From Paenibacillus_S sp043945595 (GTDB taxonomy: Bacteria > Bacillota > Bacilli > Paenibacillales > NBRC-103111), in contig NZ_JBIFNP010000001.1 of NCBI RefSeq assembly GCF_043945595.1, positions 5,456,001 to 5,520,000 of the forward strand: a stretch of DNA of 64,000 nucleotides, given 5' to 3'. Positions 60,856-64,000 of this stretch are shown in pieces. The translations under genes were made by a program, and so were the position numbers. The notes under the pieces are model-generated. The model saw only the letters and a program-made list of their open reading frames with translations, had not been told where the DNA came from and did not search any database. How positions within the stretch are numbered: position 1 is the first letter of the stretch; each line of letters starts with the position of its first letter.

Positions 60856-61653
60856 TTAAATAAGTCTTTTGCGGATATAACCTGAGATGATATCGATGAT
60901 GGTAACCATAACGATAACACCGAGCAAAATAATGCCGACCCTTGACCAGCTGCGGGCATCTAACGCGAACAACAGCGGCGTTCCGATACCGCCGGCGCCG
61001 ATAACCCCCAGAATGGCCGCCGAGCGGATATTGATTTCAAAGCGGTATAGCGCAAAGGAGAAGAAGTAAGGCAGCACCTGCGGAATGACGGCAAACCACA
61101 GCACCTGGAGCTTGTTCGCGCCGCAGGCCACAAGCGCTTCCCTCGGGCCGTAATCGAGGTTCTCTATCGATTCCGAATACAGCTTGCCGAGCATCCCGAT
61201 GGAATGCACCCCCAAAGCCAGCGCACCGGCGTAAGACCCAGGCCCTACGGCTTTAATAAACACAATCGCCATAACCACCTCGGGAAACGTCCGGATCAGA
61301 CTGAGGACAAATTTACCCGAGCCCGTTGCCCAGCGCGCCTTGCCTCTCGTGCTGGCCGCCCAGAAGGCGAACGGAATACAGAGAACGGCTGAGATAAAAG
61401 TACCGAGCACGGCAATAGCCGCTGTCTCGAGAAGACCACGGAGCAAATCCTCCCCTTCGGGCAGGTACACATAGCCCCAATCCGGATGAAACAATCCTCT
61501 CAATATCGCTCTGGATACTTGTCCGGCCGTATCCTTGATCCCAGTAAATTCCAGGCCGGAGAAGGCCCAAACCAATATAATCAACACAACAATACCAATG
61601 GACCAGGAACGAATGCGTTCCCCCGTATGTTTATTCATCGTATCTGTCTTCAT
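60856..61653 (-). CDS. phnE: Phosphonate-type ABC transporter permease, second copy
   Basis: The 265-residue protein has about six transmembrane helices and the permease-ATPase coupling loop with EAxxxxG (YGPREALVACGANKLQVLWF). The IRSAAILGVIGAGGIGTPLL segment matches PhnE. Its start overlaps the stop of the first permease by ATGA. Two related permease genes probably form a heterodimer in the membrane. A basic N-terminus (KTDTMNKHTGERIRSW) precedes the first helix. Confidence 0.92.
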   Translation of the reverse strand: MKTDTMNKHTGERIRSWSIGIVVLIILVWAFSGLEFTGIKDTAGQVSRAILRGLFHPDWGYVYLPEGEDLLRGLLETAAIAVLGTFISAVLCIPFAFWAASTRGKARWATGSGKFVLSLIRTFPEVVMAIVFIKAVGPGSYAGALALGVHSIGMLGKLYSESIENLDYGPREALVACGANKLQVLWFAVIPQVLPYFFSFALYRFEINIRSAAILGVIGAGGIGTPLLFALDARSWSRVGIILLGVIVMVTIIDIISGYIRKRLI

Positions 61654-62441
61654 AGCAGTTTCTCCCGTAATTTCGTACTGACATAATCAATCACAAGTAC
61701 GACAACCAGCGTAATCAGAATAATCGTCGAAGCCTGATCGTAACGCAGGCGGTCTAGCGAACGCTGGAGAATCAGACCGATACCGCCGGCTCCGATGAAA
61801 CCCAGAATCGTAGCGGCACGCACGTTCACCTCGAAGGTGTACAGAAAATAGGCGGCAAACTGCGCCGTGACCTGCGGGATGACGCCGAAATTGATCCACT
61901 GCAGCTTATTGGCTCCTACCGCTGTCATCGCTTCCAGAGGTCCGGGATCGATGGACTCGATGGACTCATAGGTCATTTTGGATATAAGCCCGAAGGAGAA
62001 AAACGCCAGTGCGATCGTACCCGCTAACGCACCGTACCCTACGATGGCGGCGAATACGCCCGCGAACATCAAGTCGGGAATAGTCCGCACCAGGTTCAAC
62101 ACGAATCGGGAGATGGCGCTCAGCACGGGAACCCGCGTCACGTTGCGTGCGGCGAGAAAGGAAAAAGGAATCGCGACGATCGCCCCGACCGTCGTCCCGA
62201 CAATCGCCATCCGAATCGTTTCCAGCATCGGCTCGATAACCGTGCTGAAATAGCTCCAGTCCGGGGGATACATATCATAAAACAGCTTGCCCATCTCGGG
62301 AATGCCTTCAATGAGCTCGGGGATGGAAGCATCCGTTTCCATCGCGCTGCCCAGAATGAGCACCAGAATAAGAACGATCGACAAGGTCGTCTTTAGGGAA
62401 GACGGCTTCTCCAGCTTCTTGCGTTGTTCGGAAGCTGACAT
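61650..62441 (-). CDS. phnE: Phosphonate-type ABC transporter permease, first copy
   Basis: The 263-residue protein is the first permease subunit, again with about six helices. The coupling loop is DPGPLEAMTAVGANKLQWIN and the segment NVRAATILGFIGAGGIGLIL matches PhnE. The two permeases are clearly homologous to each other. It starts at the phnC stop (TGATG overlap) and overlaps the second permease by four bases, so all three genes are translationally coupled. Confidence 0.92.
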   Translation of the reverse strand: MSASEQRKKLEKPSSLKTTLSIVLILVLILGSAMETDASIPELIEGIPEMGKLFYDMYPPDWSYFSTVIEPMLETIRMAIVGTTVGAIVAIPFSFLAARNVTRVPVLSAISRFVLNLVRTIPDLMFAGVFAAIVGYGALAGTIALAFFSFGLISKMTYESIESIDPGPLEAMTAVGANKLQWINFGVIPQVTAQFAAYFLYTFEVNVRAATILGFIGAGGIGLILQRSLDRLRYDQASTIILITLVVVLVIDYVSTKLREKLL

Positions 62442-63211
62442 CAGGCGTCCACCCCCAGCAGCTCGTCCTTCTTAATCGCACGTCCGTAAATTTCGGAGAA
62501 CCTCTCGTCCGTCGCTTCCTCTACCGGACCGTCGAAGACGACCTGCCCTGCGCGCAAACCGATGATTCTTGTCGCATATTCCCGAGCCAAGTCGATAAAG
62601 TGCAGGTTGACGATGGTGGTAATGCCAAGCTCCTGGTTGATCCGCCGCAGGTCGTCCATGACCTGACGGGTCGTCAACGGGTCGAGGGAAGCTACCGGCT
62701 CGTCCGCCAAAATAATTTTGGCCTCCTGCGCCAGGGCGCGGGCAATCGAAACCCGCTGCTGCTGACCGCCGGACAGCTCGTCGGCGCGGGCGTAAGCTTT
62801 TTCCCGGATGTTGACCCGATCCAGCGCTTTGAGACACAGCTCTACATCTTCCTTCGGGAACAAGCCAAGCAGCGTTCTCAGCGTCGAGTGGTACCCGACA
62901 CGGCCGGAGAGCACGTTGCGCAGCACGGACACTCGCTTGACCAGATTGAAGCTCTGGAAGATCATGCCGATGTCGCGGCGCATCCGGCGAAGCTCGGCGC
63001 CTTTGGCGGCGGTGATCGACTTGCCGTCGATTTTAATATGACCATCGGTTATTTCGTGAAGCCGGTTAATCGACCGCAGCAGCGTCGACTTGCCTGCGCC
63101 CGACAAACCAACAATAACGATAAACTCGCCTGGTTGAATGGTCAAATTTATGTTGTTGAGACCCACGGTTCCATTGGGATAGACTTTGGAAACTTTTTCA
63201 AATTGAATCAT
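62441..63211 (-). CDS. phnC: Phosphonate-type ABC transporter ATP-binding protein
   Basis: The 256-residue ATPase has Walker A in VGLSGAGKSTLLRSINRLHE, the ABC signature in DELSGGQQQRVSIARALAQE, Walker B in KIILADEPVASLDP and the switch His in TTIVNLHFIDLAREYATRII. AAAGGGGA precedes the ATG. It drives the transport with the two permeases and a binding protein (phnD or another). The gene order is phnC-phnE-phnE, then the convergent phnD. No C-P lyase genes are in the window. Confidence 0.94.
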   Translation of the reverse strand: MIQFEKVSKVYPNGTVGLNNINLTIQPGEFIVIVGLSGAGKSTLLRSINRLHEITDGHIKIDGKSITAAKGAELRRMRRDIGMIFQSFNLVKRVSVLRNVLSGRVGYHSTLRTLLGLFPKEDVELCLKALDRVNIREKAYARADELSGGQQQRVSIARALAQEAKIILADEPVASLDPLTTRQVMDDLRRINQELGITTIVNLHFIDLAREYATRIIGLRAGQVVFDGPVEEATDERFSEIYGRAIKKDELLGVDA

Positions 63212-63359
63212 AGGCTTACGGTTCCCCTTTAAGATAGATTGCCTGGCAAACGTAGTATTTCGACATAAATCTTCTTTTTCCTTTTTCGGCCCGGCATTGT
63301 TTAAAAAACCTTATTATTTTTAACTAAGATGCCTCAAAAATTTGTAAATCATCCCTAAG

Positions 63360-64000
63360 CTACGACCACCAGGGCACTGTCCATTGAATAATCAGGGTCG
63401 AAGGAACCAGCAGCAGCTGTGCCAGCCAGGTACCGAAAAACCGCGAAAACATGAGCAGCCCGTACATTTTGGTCAAAGAAGCCATGCTTTCCTGACCGCT
63501 CATCGCCCGGTCGGTCAGCAAGGCGATCTGCGGATCGACCAGCAGCGTCATCAGAATCGTCGCAATGCCGTTGATCAAGCCGGAGGACAGCGTCGCCGTC
63601 GTGCTGTATTCCGGCATCAGGAACGACGCGTTCAGCGCCGCGAGCACCCCTACTGTATAAATAGCCGTTACGACGGTATTGAGGAAAAGAAGCCGCTTCG
63701 GCACGCCACCGATACGCAGCCGGGAAATCATTTCCCAGGTTGGCGGCTTAAACTGCTTTCCGGCCACTTTAAGATTGCGAATCGTCACCGATTCGAGAAA
63801 AAGCCGGGGCAGCGATCCCGTCACTTCCAGGCGGGAGATCAGCTTGGCGGATAAGCGGACGGTGGTCGGAATGAGCAGAATCGCAAGCAAGGTGCCGAGC
63901 GAGGCCCCGGCGATAATAATGTGCAGCTGCGCCTCCAGCGAGATGCCGGGGTTGCGCTTGGCCTCGTCGATCATGCCTCCGATCATCGGCGCCTGCATCA
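63360..64000 (-). CDS. amj: Amj-type lipid II flippase, C-terminal part
   Basis: The visible 212 residues are the C-terminal end; the gene continues past the window edge. They include about five hydrophobic segments, with LHIIIAGASLGTLLAILLIP, PKRLLFLNTVVTAIYTVGVL and LSSGLINGIATILMTLLVDP. These match the Amj (YdaH) family, the alternative lipid II flippase of Bacillus that works when MurJ is absent or blocked. The ALLTDRAMSG loop is also typical. Assignment is by family resemblance of the visible part. Confidence 0.85.
   Translation of the reverse strand, partial: MQAPMIGGMIDEAKRNPGISLEAQLHIIIAGASLGTLLAILLIPTTVRLSAKLISRLEVTGSLPRLFLESVTIRNLKVAGKQFKPPTWEMISRLRIGGVPKRLLFLNTVVTAIYTVGVLAALNASFLMPEYSTTATLSSGLINGIATILMTLLVDPQIALLTDRAMSGQESMASLTKMYGLLMFSRFFGTWLAQLLLVPSTLIIQWTVPWWS

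Overview
The window looks like chromosome from an endospore-forming Firmicute of the Paenibacillaceae type. Evidence for this is an alpha/beta-type SASP, a Spo0E-like phosphatase, a T-box in front of pheST, the Bacillus-like block pheS-pheT-zapA-cvpA...mutS2-DUF350, strong AGGAGG-type ribosome binding sites and moderately high GC. I see no prophage, CRISPR array or intact insertion sequence.

Layout. 1-7 kb: a cobalamin-riboswitch-controlled BtuF-type binding protein (cut by the window edge), a lipoprotein, a Spo0E-like gene, an AlaR/AlaT-like pair, a GNAT gene, a frameshifted cysK and an MFS carrier. 7-24 kb: an envelope-stress-like group (acidic zinc-ribbon protein, a 27-residue membrane peptide, DUF350, PspA), mutS2, a YvlD-type membrane protein, a cupredoxin lipoprotein, map with its own promoter and attenuator-like leader, cvpA, a ZapA domain fused to about 1570 residues of coiled coil, pheT and pheS with a Phe T-box, and a HTH regulator. 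24-41 kb: glycerate kinase, a XRE-cupin regulator divergent from a CynX-like carrier, an ATP-dependent DNA ligase divergent from a SASP, a nucleotidyltransferase, a Fur-box siderophore-binding protein, tRNA-Gly(CCC), lepB, an aldo/keto reductase, an MFS carrier, a CopC-CopD fusion and an LTA synthase-type gene. 41-48 kb: a class I ribonucleotide reductase pair separated by 0.93 kb of repeats, and an ArsB-type carrier. 48-64 kb: an APH-like kinase, two response-regulator genes, TauE, xpt, hisC, a 5'-nucleotidase-type phosphatase, a phosphonate-type ABC transporter whose binding-protein gene is convergent to the other three genes, and the start-truncated end of amj.

The most unusual object is the 1653-codon zapA. 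A normal ZapA domain at the N-terminus is followed by a giant heptad-repeat rod, including five near-identical 84-bp tandem units. Other items worth attention are RNA-level control candidates: a promoter and terminator hairpin directly ahead of map, a long leader with a terminator ahead of nrdA, a 14-codon leader ORF ending at a terminator near 53.9 kb, and a structured element with outward terminators near 4.2 kb. There is also a 240-bp fold-back element near 57.8 kb and tandem repeats between nrdA and nrdB.

Nine genes in this window are interrupted by a single frame change while the rest of the reading frame is intact, and one of them is map. This pattern suggests indel errors in the assembly rather than nine independent pseudogenes. 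Those entries are typed as pseudogene because the reading frame is broken as given, but their function should not be assumed lost.
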